Below, one piece after another: positions 9,185-18,123 of a stretch of 60,254 bases of DNA (the stretch's first letter is position 1; each line of letters opens with the position of its first letter). The stretch is taken from positions 1 to 60,254 of the forward strand of contig JAGHVK010000042.1 in NCBI GenBank assembly GCA_018064345.1, in the 5' to 3' direction. Position numbers and translations under genes: made by a program. The stretch comes from Candidatus Cacconaster merdequi. Its GTDB lineage: Bacteria; Bacteroidota; Bacteroidia; Bacteroidales; UBA932. The notes under the pieces were generated by a model. The model was not told where the DNA came from, did not search any database, and worked only from the letters and a program-made list of their open reading frames with translations.

Positions 9185-9799
9185 ATGGAATACATAAGCT
9201 TATTCGTAAAGTCAATTTTCGTTGATAATATGATTTTTGCATACTTCCTCGGTATGTGTTCATACCTGGCAGTATCCAAAAATGTCAAGACGGCGAACGG
9301 CCTCGGCCTCGCCGTGATATTCGTGCTTCTCTGCACTCTTCCTCTCAACTATCTGCTGAACACCTACGTGCTCAAGCCGGGGGCTCTTGCCTGGATGGGT
9401 GAGAAGTTCGCTTCAGTGGACCTGAGCTTCCTGAGCTTCATAATCTTCATCGCGGTCATCGCGGCCTTCGTGCAGATTGTGGAGATGGTGGTGGAGAAGT
9501 TCCTGCCTTCACTCTATTCCTCTCTCGGCATTTTCCTGCCTCTTATTGCAGTGAACTGCGCAATCCTCGGAGGTTCGCTCTTCATGCAGCAGAAAGATTT
9601 CGCGAATGTAGGTGAGTCTGCAGTATATGCCCTCGGTTCCGGCATAGGCTGGTATCTCGCAATCGTGGCTCTCGCCGCAATCCGCGAAAAGATGGCTTAT
9701 TCTCACGTGCCAAAGGGTCTCAAAGGTATAGGTATCACCTTTATCGTAGTAGGTCTGATGGGTATCGCATTCATGTCATTTATGGGTATTTCACTTTAA
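9185..9799 (+). CDS. nqrE: Na+-translocating NADH:quinone reductase subunit E
   Basis: Integral membrane partner of NqrD with inverted topology. 204 aa, about six hydrophobic helices. Seen: the [17 protein letters not shown] stretch with its conserved cysteine in the first helix and AVNCAILGG in the later helix, both typical of NqrE/RnfA and contributing cysteines to the shared iron site. The 17-nt gap from nqrD and 12-nt gap to nqrF fit one transcript. Confidence 0.95.
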   Translation: MEYISLFVKSIFVDNMIFAYFLGMCSYLAVSKNVKTANGLGLAVIFVLLCTLPLNYLLNTYVLKPGALAWMGEKFASVDLSFLSFIIFIAVIAAFVQIVEMVVEKFLPSLYSSLGIFLPLIAVNCAILGGSLFMQQKDFANVGESAVYALGSGIGWYLAIVALAAIREKMAYSHVPKGLKGIGITFIVVGLMGIAFMSFMGISL

Positions 9800-9811
9800 G
9801 GAGGCGGATAT

Positions 9812-11086
9812 ATGAATATGACTATCATTTCAGCAGTTGCGGTCATCGTTATAGTGACCCTGCTTCTTGTGGCCCTTCTTCTTGTGATAAAGGCCAAGCT
9901 CACTCCTTCCGGAAGTGTGACAATCGACATCAACGAGGGAAAGAAAGTTGTCGAAGCCCCTATGGGCGGATCCCTGCTTTCAACCCTTGCTGAGCAGAAG
10001 ATATTCCTTCCATCCGCCTGTGGCGGTAAGGGAAACTGCGGTCAGTGCAAGTGCCAGGTCCTCGAAGGAGGTGGAACAATCCTTCCTACCGAGGTAGGCT
10101 TCTTCACCCGCAGGCAGATTATGGACAACTGGCGCCTCGGCTGTCAGGTGAAGGTCAAGGACAACCTCAAGATCCACGTTCCGGATTCAGTACTGAGTGT
10201 GAAGAAACTCGAATGTGAGGTTATCTCCAACGACAACGTGGCCACCTTCATCAAGGAATTCACTGTGAAGCTTCCTGAAGGTGAGAACCTCGAATTCAAG
10301 TCAGGAGAATACATCCAGATTGACATTCCTGCATACGAGCTCGATTTCAAGGATATAGACGTGGCTCCTGAGTACAGGGCCGACTGGGAGAAGTACGGTT
10401 TCTTCAACCTGCATTCTTCAAACCCTGTCGCTACAATCCGTGCATACTCTATGGCCTCTTATCCTGGTGAAAAGGGTATCATCAAGCTCAATGTCCGCAT
10501 CGCGACCCCTCCTTTCGACAAGTCGGTTCCACGCGAGATGGGTCCTAAGCTTCTCCCTGTAAATCCGGGTATCGCTTCGTCATACGTATTCACCCGTAAG
10601 CCGGGCGACAAGGTTATGATAAGCGGCCCTTACGGAGAGTTCCTTCTTCCAAAGAATGACCCTGATTCACAGGAATATATCTTTGTTGGTGGCGGCGCCG
10701 GAATGGCACCTCTCCGCAGCCATATAATGGAACTTTTCAAGACTCTCCGCACAGGACGCACAGTTCATTTCTTCTATGGCGCACGTGCCCTTGTCGAGGC
10801 ATTCTATCTTGAGGATTTCGCTGAGATCGAGAGGGAGTTCCCAAACTTCCACTTCCATCTTGCACTTGACCGTCCGGACCCTGCAGCCGATGCAGCAGGT
10901 GTGAAGTATGTCGCCGGTTTCGTCCACAATGTGATGTACGAGACATACCTCAAGGACCACGAGGCTCCGGAGGATATCAAGTACTTCATGTGCGGACCTC
11001 CTATGATGGTCGGAGCAGTGAACAATCTGCTCGATTCTCTCGGAGTACAGCCTGAGAACATCCTTTACGACAATTTCGGAGCATAA
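9812..11086 (+). CDS. nqrF: Na+-translocating NADH:quinone reductase subunit F (NADH-oxidising)
   Basis: Electron entry subunit of Na+-NQR: takes hydride from NADH to FAD, then to a 2Fe-2S cluster. 424 aa. Seen in order: an N-terminal membrane helix (about residues 5-27), a ferredoxin-like domain with cluster cysteines C70, C76, C79 and C111 (the usual NqrF spacing), the FAD motif RAYSMASYP, the NADH-binding GGGAGMAPLRS motif, and the family C-terminal ending YDNFGA. A strong GGAGG lies 7 nt before the ATG. The operon ends here at a strong terminator. Confidence 0.97.
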   Translation: MNMTIISAVAVIVIVTLLLVALLLVIKAKLTPSGSVTIDINEGKKVVEAPMGGSLLSTLAEQKIFLPSACGGKGNCGQCKCQVLEGGGTILPTEVGFFTRRQIMDNWRLGCQVKVKDNLKIHVPDSVLSVKKLECEVISNDNVATFIKEFTVKLPEGENLEFKSGEYIQIDIPAYELDFKDIDVAPEYRADWEKYGFFNLHSSNPVATIRAYSMASYPGEKGIIKLNVRIATPPFDKSVPREMGPKLLPVNPGIASSYVFTRKPGDKVMISGPYGEFLLPKNDPDSQEYIFVGGGAGMAPLRSHIMELFKTLRTGRTVHFFYGARALVEAFYLEDFAEIEREFPNFHFHLALDRPDPAADAAGVKYVAGFVHNVMYETYLKDHEAPEDIKYFMCGPPMMVGAVNNLLDSLGVQPENILYDNFGA

Positions 11087-11106
11087 CTTCGTTGTTGCAC
11101 TGTTTG

Positions 11107-11142
11107 ACGGACCGGAATTTTCCGGTCCGTTTTTTTGTTTTT
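11107..11142 (+). terminator. Terminator of the nqr operon
   Basis: Perfect stem ACGGACCGG/CCGGTCCGT at 11107-11130 with a short AATTTT-type loop, followed by a run of T from 11130. It is placed 20 nt after the nqrF stop. Confidence 0.9.
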
Positions 11143-11164
11143 TACAAATTAATACATACCTTTG
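11134..11164 (+). promoter_or_regulatory. Promoter for tRNA-Lys
   Basis: Exact match to the Bacteroidota consensus: TTTG at 11134-11137, 19 nt, TACCTTTG at 11157-11164, 22 nt before the tRNA. The -33 box overlaps the T tract of the preceding nqr terminator. Confidence 0.75.
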
Positions 11165-11186
11165 CAGTCCCCTTGTGGGGTGATTC

Positions 11187-11259
11187 GATTCGCTAGCTCA
11201 GTAGGTAGAGCACAGCACTTTTAATGCTGGGGTCTTGGGTTCGAGCCCCAAGCGGATCA
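11187..11259 (+). tRNA. tRNA-Lys (anticodon UUU)
   Basis: Folds as a full cloverleaf. Acceptor arms GATTCGC/GCGGATC (with one G-T pair), anticodon stem CAGCA/TGCTG around the loop CTTTTAA (anticodon TTT), and T arm TTGGG/CCCAA. CCA is not encoded. It has its own promoter and terminator. Confidence 0.95.
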
Positions 11260-11298
11260 CAGAAGAGCTTTATGACTCTTGTTTCATAGGAAAAATAA

Positions 11299-11335
11299 TG
11301 CGGGCTGGTCCAATCAAGGTCAGCCCGCACTTTTG
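11299..11335 (+). terminator. Terminator after tRNA-Lys
   Basis: Stem TGCGGGCTG/CAGCCCGCA at 11299-11329 followed by CTTTT. It faces the convergent lipoprotein gene ending at 11385, so it may stop transcripts from the tRNA side. Confidence 0.75.
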
Positions 11336-11384
11336 TCATACCACTGTTTTCGAGGATGATGACGTCTCTCATCCCGGATCAGTG

Positions 11385-12401
11385 TCATTCAGCCATTTCG
11401 TACAAGGTTACATTCTTGAGACCTTTGACTCCGAAATAAGGCATCAGGGTCCCTTTTATTGTAATCCTTTTTCCGCAGAGTTCCGGATTGTCCACGAGGT
11501 TGAGCTGGCTTTTGAGGCTCCCTTTCAGTTCGACCGGCATTCCCTTGTCAAGGGATGTGTCCTGAGGCGAGGCGGATATGACGATGTTGCTCGAAACGTC
11601 GAATCCTTCTGCCGAAGCACAGATGAACTTGCTGTTCTTTACGGCTCCTACAATGTAGCCTGAAACACTTGCCACAAGCCCGTTGTCGATAAGTTTGGCT
11701 TCGCTGACAGAGAACGTGGATGCTTCGACCGTCTGCTCTTCCTCTATGACCGGGGTGTCGGCATCTATATGGATGGTGATGCCCATACCCGCTGAGGATT
11801 GGACTGCATCCAAAGTGACCTTCCTTATCTGTCCTTTCGTGAGCTCCTTGTAGAGAAGAACTTCGTCATTGTAAGTGAAAAAGACCTTTCCCGGGTTGAA
11901 ATAGGCTGCTTCCCGGCAGTCTGCCGGATATTCCAGTGACCGGCCGTCCTGGGAGAGCACAATCGGATATGAAGGATATTCCTTCAGGAATGCGTCAGTG
12001 AATGAAAGCACCAGACCGGAGTTTATCATTGTGCAGTATAGGTCCACTGTTGTCTTCTCCTGCTTTTTCACTGTAACTGACACTTCATCCCCATATTGAG
12101 GGACTCCGAAGGAAGGTCCGTCGAATTCTGAGAATACGGAAACAATATAACTGCCCGGTTTGACGCTCATTTCCGACGGCCTTTCCCCATACTTTCCTGC
12201 ATAGCAGCTGTCGCCCTGAGTACTGTAAACCCTCAGGAAGAAATCGTCCGGATTGGTTTCTCCCACTTTTGTGTTGATGAAATTGAAAACAAGTTTCGCC
12301 TGCTCCGTTACGGCAGGCTTTGAATCTTCCCAAGTGCAGCCTGTTGAGACTGCCAGGAAGAGGCAGATGGAGGCATACCCCATCTTCACTAATCTTTGCA
12401 T
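11385..12401 (-). CDS. DUF4493/DUF6359-like Bacteroidales lipoprotein
   Basis: Predicted surface or periplasmic lipoprotein of unknown function, 338 aa. Seen: a hydrophobic signal with candidate lipidation Cys22 (STGC), an N-terminal beta-rich half resembling DUF4493 proteins (GSYIVSVFSEFDGPSFG type motif), and a C-terminal region of about 90 residues (YIVGAV ... LYEM) resembling the OB-fold-like DUF6359. These assignments rest on pattern recall and were not searched. DUF4493-type proteins are often linked to Bacteroidales fimbria-like or surface structures, but no fimbrial gene is adjacent. The start is supported by a strong GGAGG 4 nt before ATG. It appears to be a single-gene unit. Confidence 0.7.
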   Translation of the reverse strand: MQRLVKMGYASICLFLAVSTGCTWEDSKPAVTEQAKLVFNFINTKVGETNPDDFFLRVYSTQGDSCYAGKYGERPSEMSVKPGSYIVSVFSEFDGPSFGVPQYGDEVSVTVKKQEKTTVDLYCTMINSGLVLSFTDAFLKEYPSYPIVLSQDGRSLEYPADCREAAYFNPGKVFFTYNDEVLLYKELTKGQIRKVTLDAVQSSAGMGITIHIDADTPVIEEEQTVEASTFSVSEAKLIDNGLVASVSGYIVGAVKNSKFICASAEGFDVSSNIVISASPQDTSLDKGMPVELKGSLKSQLNLVDNPELCGKRITIKGTLMPYFGVKGLKNVTLYEMAE

Positions 12402-12571
12402 AATACCTCCTTTTTTTTGTTAATGAACTGAAGCCAATGATGTGGCTCAACGCCTTGGCGATTTGGTTAACCGCTTCGAAGTTAGTTCAATAATCCTATC
12501 AAGGCAAGTAAAGCAGCTCTTTGTCGATGGCTATGCGGCAAAGTTTTTCCTTTCTTGGAAAAGAGTGCGTT

Positions 12572-13348
12572 TTATTGGAAAAGAATATCCTTGGCGGCCA
12601 TCAGCCAACCTTTTTTGAACAATATCCAGGTGAGCTCGAAGCGGTACTCTTCATAAAGACCTCGTTGTTTCGCAAAGTCGATCAGATAGCGGAAAGAGGC
12701 AAGTCTGTGCGAGGCCCTGAATCTGTCAGCCTTCTGGCTCACTGATGAAGGATAAATCACATAGTGGTAGAGCGGCAGGTGGACAGAGGCCATTTTCTTC
12801 GAGCATATAAGGCTGCAAGCCAGGAAACAGGTGTCTTCGGCACTGTGTGTTCCGGGAAAGACTATCTTGTTTGACACAAGCATATCCCTTCTGTAGATGA
12901 AAGTCTGGAAATATGCTGTACACCTGCGCAGGAAGAGCCTTTTGTCGGATGTGGAAGGATTACGGCGTATCTGATCGCCAAAATAAATGTCGCAGCAGGC
13001 AATGTCGGCTCCGTGGTCGGATGCAGTCCTGTAAAGCTGTTCGCAGAAGTCCTGCTCAATCCAGTCATCTGCGTCCACGAAACATACATATTCTCCGTTG
13101 GCAACCGACAGTCCGTTGTTTCTTGCCGCCCCGGGTCCGCTGTTCACTTGTGTCTTGGTGTATTTCCAGGCTATTGACGGGTGTTTGGAAGCGAACTGTC
13201 TCGCAATGTCCATGCTGTTGTCACCTCCGTGGTCATCCACGAGTATGACTTCAATGCTGTCAAGGGTTTGTGCAGCAATGCTCCTGAGACAGGTCAGAAT
13301 ATACTTTTCAGCATTGTAAACAGGTATGATGATAGAAATCCTTGCCAT
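12572..13348 (-). CDS. Family 2 glycosyltransferase
   Basis: Inverting GT-A type glycosyltransferase, 258 aa. Seen: the N-terminal SIIIPVYNAEKY nucleotide-sugar motif, VDDHGGDNS, a GPGAARNNGL motif and the metal-binding VDADDW (DXD) around residues 90-95. No membrane segments are obvious, so it acts at the cytoplasmic face on a lipid or polysaccharide acceptor. Its ATG shares one base with the TGA of the upstream YfhO-like gene (TGATG), which implies translational coupling and a joint role in a surface glycan or glycoprotein. Sugar and acceptor cannot be deduced. Confidence 0.9.
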   Translation of the reverse strand: MARISIIIPVYNAEKYILTCLRSIAAQTLDSIEVILVDDHGGDNSMDIARQFASKHPSIAWKYTKTQVNSGPGAARNNGLSVANGEYVCFVDADDWIEQDFCEQLYRTASDHGADIACCDIYFGDQIRRNPSTSDKRLFLRRCTAYFQTFIYRRDMLVSNKIVFPGTHSAEDTCFLACSLICSKKMASVHLPLYHYVIYPSSVSQKADRFRASHRLASFRYLIDFAKQRGLYEEYRFELTWILFKKGWLMAAKDILFQ

Positions 13349-15807
13349 CAGACACCAACCTCCTTTCTCCTTTTCTTAATTATTGCACAAGCGATTATCG
13401 AGAGAGATACTGCATACATAAGCAGAATGCAGATGGTCGCCAGTGTATCTCCCTTCCTGACACTGTCAGGCGCAAATTCGAAGTGAACGGTGTGGCTTCC
13501 TTCAGGAACGTTCAAGGCGCGAAGAATATAGTTCACCCTGAAATGCTCGGCTTTCTCTCCGTCAATTGAGGCTTCCCAACCGTATGGATAGTAGATTTCT
13601 GAGAAGACCACGGTACCGGGTTTCGAAGCCGTGTACGAATAGTCAATGGCGCGTGGAGAGTATTTTTCCAGATGGATTTCAGCGGCCTCGTCGTGTCCTT
13701 GCTGAGCCTGGGCGGCGAAATTCGAGAAGCTTTCTTCGAGGACGGCAGTATTGGCGAGGTTGATGCGGTTGAGAGCATCCATCTCTTCATTCGCGTTGCC
13801 GGCAATTACCAGGGAATCTACAAACCAGGCATTGCCCAGGGCGTAAGGATTCAACTGGACGGACGGCTCGCCGCTTTCATCGGGAATGATCAGGTACTTG
13901 GCGTTGAGCATTCCTATTACAGGAAGATGCATCTTTGAAAGATGCTCGTCAATAAGGTCCTGATACCGGCGTAACTTGGCGGCGTGGTATCCTCCGATGG
14001 ATTTCAGATAGTATGAAGTGCGGGACTCGTTGAAAGTATTGACTGTAAGGTTCATCACTCTGAAGTGCGGGTCCGGGTCCTGCAATATGGCTTCTTCATA
14101 AGGCTGCATCTTGAACGAATTCTGCCCGGCAGACGGGTTGATGAAGCAGCTGTCGTTGAAATATCGTTTATCGACCGGCCACATATCGGCGAGAATGAGC
14201 ACTCCAAGAAGAGGTATCATCCATCTGGCTTTGAGCTTCCCTTTGTTGAAGAGGAACATCAGCAGCACTGCCAGTGCTATGAAGATGAAACTTCTCCACG
14301 AGTCGCTTCTGAAAAGGTCTGCTCTTTGAGATACTATGGCGCTGTAGAGCCAGTCCGGAATCTGGCCGGCGAACTGTGCGTCATAAGGGGATACGAAATC
14401 CATTATTATGCCTCCGAACAGGGCGAAGCAGAGACATAACCCTGCCGTGATGCCTCCTGAAAGGAGAATGCGCTTCTCAATGAGTTTCCGGTCGAGGGCT
14501 CCGTCCATTATGGCCTTGATTGCCAGAAAACCGAGCAGAGGCATTGCTATCTCAGCAACAATCAGTATGGAGGATACCGCCCTGAATTTGTTGTACAGAG
14601 GGAAATGGTTGAAGAACAACTCTGTCAGCCACATGAAATTGCTGCCCCAGGCCAGCGTAATCGAAAACAGGGTGGAAGCGAGGAGCGCCCATTTGTAAGG
14701 CCCTTTGACAATCATCAGTCCGAGAACGAAAAGGAAGCATACAATAGCTCCCACATATACGTTTCCTGCCGTGAACGGCTGCTCTCCCCAGTACATCGGG
14801 ACATTCTGGCAGAAATCGGCCGCCGATCTCTGCGGTACTCCGTTTGATACAAGAGTGCGGTATAGGTCGGAGTCCTTGCTTACAGGGCAGGAAGAGGCGC
14901 CTCCTTTGAATCCGGGGATCATCAGGCTGAATGTCTCATCGATGCCGTAACTCCACTGGGTGGCATATTCGATGTCGAGCCCTTTCGTTGATTCATTGTC
15001 TGCATCCTCCGCTCCGGCAAGGTCGGAATGCCCTCCTCGCATGGTTTGCTCCATATATTCCTTGTTTGCGAAGATATTGGAACTGCGAGTGCCGAGTCCT
15101 ATGCCGAGCGATAACGCGAATATGACGGTTGCCAGTACAAGGTCTCTGTAACGTTTCTCCTTGAGATGAATCCACAGTTCTGCAATGAAGAGAAGCCCGA
15201 TCATCATGAACAGGTAGTATGACATCTGCGGATGTATGCTGAAACCCATTGAAGTGAAGAACATTGTGAAGATGGCCCCTATGCCGTATCTCTTCCTGAA
15301 CGTCAGGTAGAAACCGGCGATAACAAGGGACATATACGATATCGCAATGGTTTTTCCTCCGTGTCCGGCTGCAATGATAACCAGGAAGTATGATGAAAGA
15401 GCAATGGCTATGGCGCCTGTGATGGATAGCCATTTGTCAATCTTGAACGAACGCAGCAATATGAAGAAGCATACGAAGTAGAAGATCATTATCCAGGCAG
15501 GGTGGGCCGGCCCTCTGTGAAAAAAGCTGATGAACGGCTTGATGAGGTCTTCGGAACGGTAGTGTCCGCCACCAATCTGATAGTTCGGCATCCCGCTGAA
15601 TACTGAACCGTTCCAGAAACCGTACTCTCCTTCCGAAGAGTCATGAACCATTGCTTCGTGGATTGATGAGATGGCATTGATGTCATCACCGGACTGAATG
15701 ATTTTCCCGGAAAGTTCGCTCTTGCAGTATGCATAGGCAAGGACAATGAACAGCACGGCGGCTGCGACGTAAGCGCCATATTTCTTAAAGAAAGTGCTCG
15801 GATTCAT
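13348..15807 (-). CDS. YfhO-family polytopic membrane protein
   Basis: Large integral membrane protein of the YfhO/GT-C-like family, 819 aa. It has an N-terminal helix followed by a periplasmic loop, around a dozen hydrophobic segments spread over residues 15-550, and a soluble C-terminal region ending in another helix just before a basic tail. YfhO in Firmicutes is implicated in glycosylating lipoteichoic acid. In Bacteroidota the family is common and mostly uncharacterised. The overlap with the glycosyltransferase gene downstream supports a role in handling lipid-linked sugars. A 54-nt gap separates it from priA upstream. Confidence 0.85.
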   Translation of the reverse strand: MNPSTFFKKYGAYVAAAVLFIVLAYAYCKSELSGKIIQSGDDINAISSIHEAMVHDSSEGEYGFWNGSVFSGMPNYQIGGGHYRSEDLIKPFISFFHRGPAHPAWIMIFYFVCFFILLRSFKIDKWLSITGAIAIALSSYFLVIIAAGHGGKTIAISYMSLVIAGFYLTFRKRYGIGAIFTMFFTSMGFSIHPQMSYYLFMMIGLLFIAELWIHLKEKRYRDLVLATVIFALSLGIGLGTRSSNIFANKEYMEQTMRGGHSDLAGAEDADNESTKGLDIEYATQWSYGIDETFSLMIPGFKGGASSCPVSKDSDLYRTLVSNGVPQRSAADFCQNVPMYWGEQPFTAGNVYVGAIVCFLFVLGLMIVKGPYKWALLASTLFSITLAWGSNFMWLTELFFNHFPLYNKFRAVSSILIVAEIAMPLLGFLAIKAIMDGALDRKLIEKRILLSGGITAGLCLCFALFGGIIMDFVSPYDAQFAGQIPDWLYSAIVSQRADLFRSDSWRSFIFIALAVLLMFLFNKGKLKARWMIPLLGVLILADMWPVDKRYFNDSCFINPSAGQNSFKMQPYEEAILQDPDPHFRVMNLTVNTFNESRTSYYLKSIGGYHAAKLRRYQDLIDEHLSKMHLPVIGMLNAKYLIIPDESGEPSVQLNPYALGNAWFVDSLVIAGNANEEMDALNRINLANTAVLEESFSNFAAQAQQGHDEAAEIHLEKYSPRAIDYSYTASKPGTVVFSEIYYPYGWEASIDGEKAEHFRVNYILRALNVPEGSHTVHFEFAPDSVRKGDTLATICILLMYAVSLSIIACAIIKKRRKEVGV

Positions 15808-15861
15808 ATACGAAGTAGAAATTGGTGCAAAAGTAATAAAAACCTGTCAGGTTATCAACCG

Positions 15862-17847
15862 TTAAAGTGGGTCCACGTCCGGAAGAATGACGGTGGCTCC
15901 CTTCAGCTGAAGGTCGATAAGCTCTATCTTCCGGGACAGGTTCTTTTTAATCGCAGCCGCATCGCGGTTTCTGGCCAATTTGATCCAGAACTCCCTTATG
16001 TGCTGTCCGCCGGCGTAATCCACGGCAGGAGACACCGGCCCGTTCACGGAAGTGATTCCACACTCCGAAATGGCATCCTTCACCATCCGGCAGGCATTCC
16101 ACAGGCGTCCTTCGTTACTGTCCTTGACAGTGATGGTAATCAGCCTTACGAAAGGGGGATACAGGAATGTGCGCCGTTCCGCCATATATCTTGCCGTGTC
16201 ACCCCGGGAGACCAGGACCGGATGCTCAGGCTGGGCTGTCTGTATTATCAGTCTTCCTGCATCACTCCGTCTTCCGGCCCTGCCGAGCAATTGGGTGATG
16301 AGCTGGGCCGCCCGTTCGTCGCTCCGGAAATCCTGCACAGCGAAAAGAGTGTCGGCATTCAGCAGCACGACAAGAGAAAGCTTCTCGAAATCAAAGCCTT
16401 TTGTAATCATCTGCGTGCCTACCAGAATGTCTATCCTGTGAGCGGCGAAGTCACGTATCATCTTCTCTTCACGAACCTTGCTTGAGGCTGTCTCGGCATC
16501 GAAGCGGACGACCGTGCGGTCGGGGAACAGCTCTTTCAGCTCTTCCTCAATCTTTTCGGTACCGGCACCTTTACCTTCAAGAGCGGGCTCACCGCATTTC
16601 TGACAACGTGTGGTGAACAGCCTTGTGTAGCCGCAATAATGGCAGGAAAGAGAGTTGCCTGCCTTGTGGTAGCTGAGGCTGATGTTGCAGTTCGGGCATT
16701 TTGGGATATCGCCGCATTCAGTACACTGCACAATAGGCGAATAGGCTCTTCTTGAACGGAATACGAGTATCTGTCCTCCTTCTTGGAGAATGCTGTTCAT
16801 CTCCTTTAGGAGGGATGCCGAGAACGAACCTCTCATATTGTGGAGGCGGTATTCACGGTTGGTGTCGATTATCCTTACCGTAGGGTCTGCCGCAGCGTGG
16901 TATCGTTCTGAAAGCTTCACCTCGACAAGTTTCCCGGTTTGGACATTGTAGAGGGATTCGAAAGATGGGGTGGCGCTCCCGAGCAATATGTCGGAACCGT
17001 GGATTTCGGAAAGGATCAGGGCCGCATCCCTGCCGTTGTAACGGGGTGCCGGGTCGGCCTGCTTGTAGGACTGGTCGTGTTCTTCATCCACGACTATCAG
17101 CCTGAGCCCGTTGAACGGGAGAAGGACGGCTGACCTTGTGCCAAGCACGATGCAGGGCTTACCATCTCTTATGACTTTGATTGCTTTTCTGCGTCCGGCG
17201 ATTGTCTGTCCCGAGTGATATGTCAGCAGAAGCGGTCCGAATATCTTTGAGATACGTTGTTGCAGCTGTCTTGAAATAGCAATTTCGGGTACGAGGTAGA
17301 GTATTTGACCACCACGTTCTATGATTTCTTTTGCGAGATGAAGGTAAATTTCAGTTTTTCCTGAACCTGTGACCCCGTTCAACAGCACTCTCTTCCCTCT
17401 GGAAAAAGCATCCTTTATCGAATCAAGAGCTTTTGCCTGGGCGGAGGAAAGCGGGCTGATCTCCTCCTGAGGGACTGCCGCGTCCTTCCCGGTCCTCGGA
17501 TTCCCGTCCGGCTTTTTCAGAAGCGCGTTGTATGCTGCCTTGAACACCTCTCCGGCAGTACACATATAGTAATCTGCCAGTCTGCTCCACAGTTCGAGTT
17601 CGTTACGGCTGACAGGAGCTATGCCGGGTATAGGTGAAAGTGGCTTGATCCGCTCCTTGGGCAGGGAAGATGGGGCCTGCACAGAAATCTCCTCCACGAC
17701 ACCCATATACTCTTTCGCCTTTATGTTCACCTTGACCCAGCTCCCGATGCTGACCGTGGAGGCCATTTCTCCCGGGATGCGGTAGGAGAGACGGTCACTT
17801 ATCTTGAGGGGAAGGAGTACCTTCGCGTATGTTGTTTCACGGTTCAC
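15862..17847 (-). CDS. priA: Primosomal protein N' (PriA helicase)
   Basis: Replication-restart helicase that recognises stalled forks and reloads the replicative helicase. Seen: an N-terminal PriA DNA-binding domain, Walker A GVTGSGKT, a DEEH box (VVDEEHD), an eight-cysteine zinc region (CTECGD..CPNC, CHYC, CQKC) and a C-terminal helicase lobe with LLGRAGRRSD. The frame is open up to 17988, but that extension runs into the divergent tRNA-Phe. I propose the GTG at 17847 (661 aa) because a consensus promoter lies at 17866-17896. This is shorter than E. coli PriA (732 aa), mainly between the DNA-binding domain and the helicase. Confidence 0.93.
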   Translation of the reverse strand: MNRETTYAKVLLPLKISDRLSYRIPGEMASTVSIGSWVKVNIKAKEYMGVVEEISVQAPSSLPKERIKPLSPIPGIAPVSRNELELWSRLADYYMCTAGEVFKAAYNALLKKPDGNPRTGKDAAVPQEEISPLSSAQAKALDSIKDAFSRGKRVLLNGVTGSGKTEIYLHLAKEIIERGGQILYLVPEIAISRQLQQRISKIFGPLLLTYHSGQTIAGRRKAIKVIRDGKPCIVLGTRSAVLLPFNGLRLIVVDEEHDQSYKQADPAPRYNGRDAALILSEIHGSDILLGSATPSFESLYNVQTGKLVEVKLSERYHAAADPTVRIIDTNREYRLHNMRGSFSASLLKEMNSILQEGGQILVFRSRRAYSPIVQCTECGDIPKCPNCNISLSYHKAGNSLSCHYCGYTRLFTTRCQKCGEPALEGKGAGTEKIEEELKELFPDRTVVRFDAETASSKVREEKMIRDFAAHRIDILVGTQMITKGFDFEKLSLVVLLNADTLFAVQDFRSDERAAQLITQLLGRAGRRSDAGRLIIQTAQPEHPVLVSRGDTARYMAERRTFLYPPFVRLITITVKDSNEGRLWNACRMVKDAISECGITSVNGPVSPAVDYAGGQHIREFWIKLARNRDAAAIKKNLSRKIELIDLQLKGATVILPDVDPL

Positions 17848-17865
17848 TTCAGGAGCGTTTTCGCA

Positions 17866-17896
17866 CAAAAGTACAATTTTTTTTTGCAGATAAAGA
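17866..17896 (-). promoter_or_regulatory. Promoter for priA
   Basis: Minus strand CTTT, 19 nt, TACTTTTG. The predicted transcript start is roughly 12 nt before the GTG at 17847. It occupies nearly the same bases as the opposing tRNA-Phe promoter. Confidence 0.6.
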
Positions 17897-17913
17897 ATAA
17901 AAACATACCTTTG
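17883..17913 (+). promoter_or_regulatory. Promoter for tRNA-Phe
   Basis: Exact consensus TTTG (17883-17886), 19 nt, TACCTTTG (17906-17913), 48 nt before the tRNA. It overlaps the divergent priA promoter. Confidence 0.75.
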
Positions 17914-17961
17914 CAATCCCGTTGAGGAATTGGCCTTGAAGGCCTCCTTTTCGGACGATCC

Positions 17962-18034
17962 GGTGCCATAGCTCAGTTGGTAGAGCAAAGGACTGAAAAT
18001 CCTTGTGTCCCTGGTTCAATTCCCGGTGGCACCA
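17962..18034 (+). tRNA. tRNA-Phe (anticodon GAA)
   Basis: Full cloverleaf. Acceptor GGTGCCA/TGGCACC, anticodon stem AGGA/TCCT around the loop containing GAA, and T arm CCTGG or CCGG type closing a TTCAATT loop. CCA is not encoded beyond the discriminator. Confidence 0.95.
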
Positions 18035-18040
18035 CAGCAA

Positions 18041-18075
18041 AAACCCTTTTCAGATAATTCTGAGAGGGTTTTTCG
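18041..18075 (+). terminator. Terminator after tRNA-Phe
   Basis: Stem AAAACCCT/AGGGTTTT with a long A/T-rich loop, followed by TTTTTCGG. It is located directly after the tRNA and before thiE. Confidence 0.75.
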
Positions 18076-18123
18076 GTATTTGTAGCGATAATAACTGCCG
18101 GTTGGTGTGGAATAATAAGGGTA

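Noticed and set aside
15862..17988. Longest PriA frame starting at 17988
   Set aside because: Would overlap tRNA-Phe and both promoters; the added residues lack PriA-like sequence.
18035..18123. TPP riboswitch upstream of thiE
   Set aside because: The gap is short and filled by the tRNA-Phe terminator; no conserved THI-box pattern seen.
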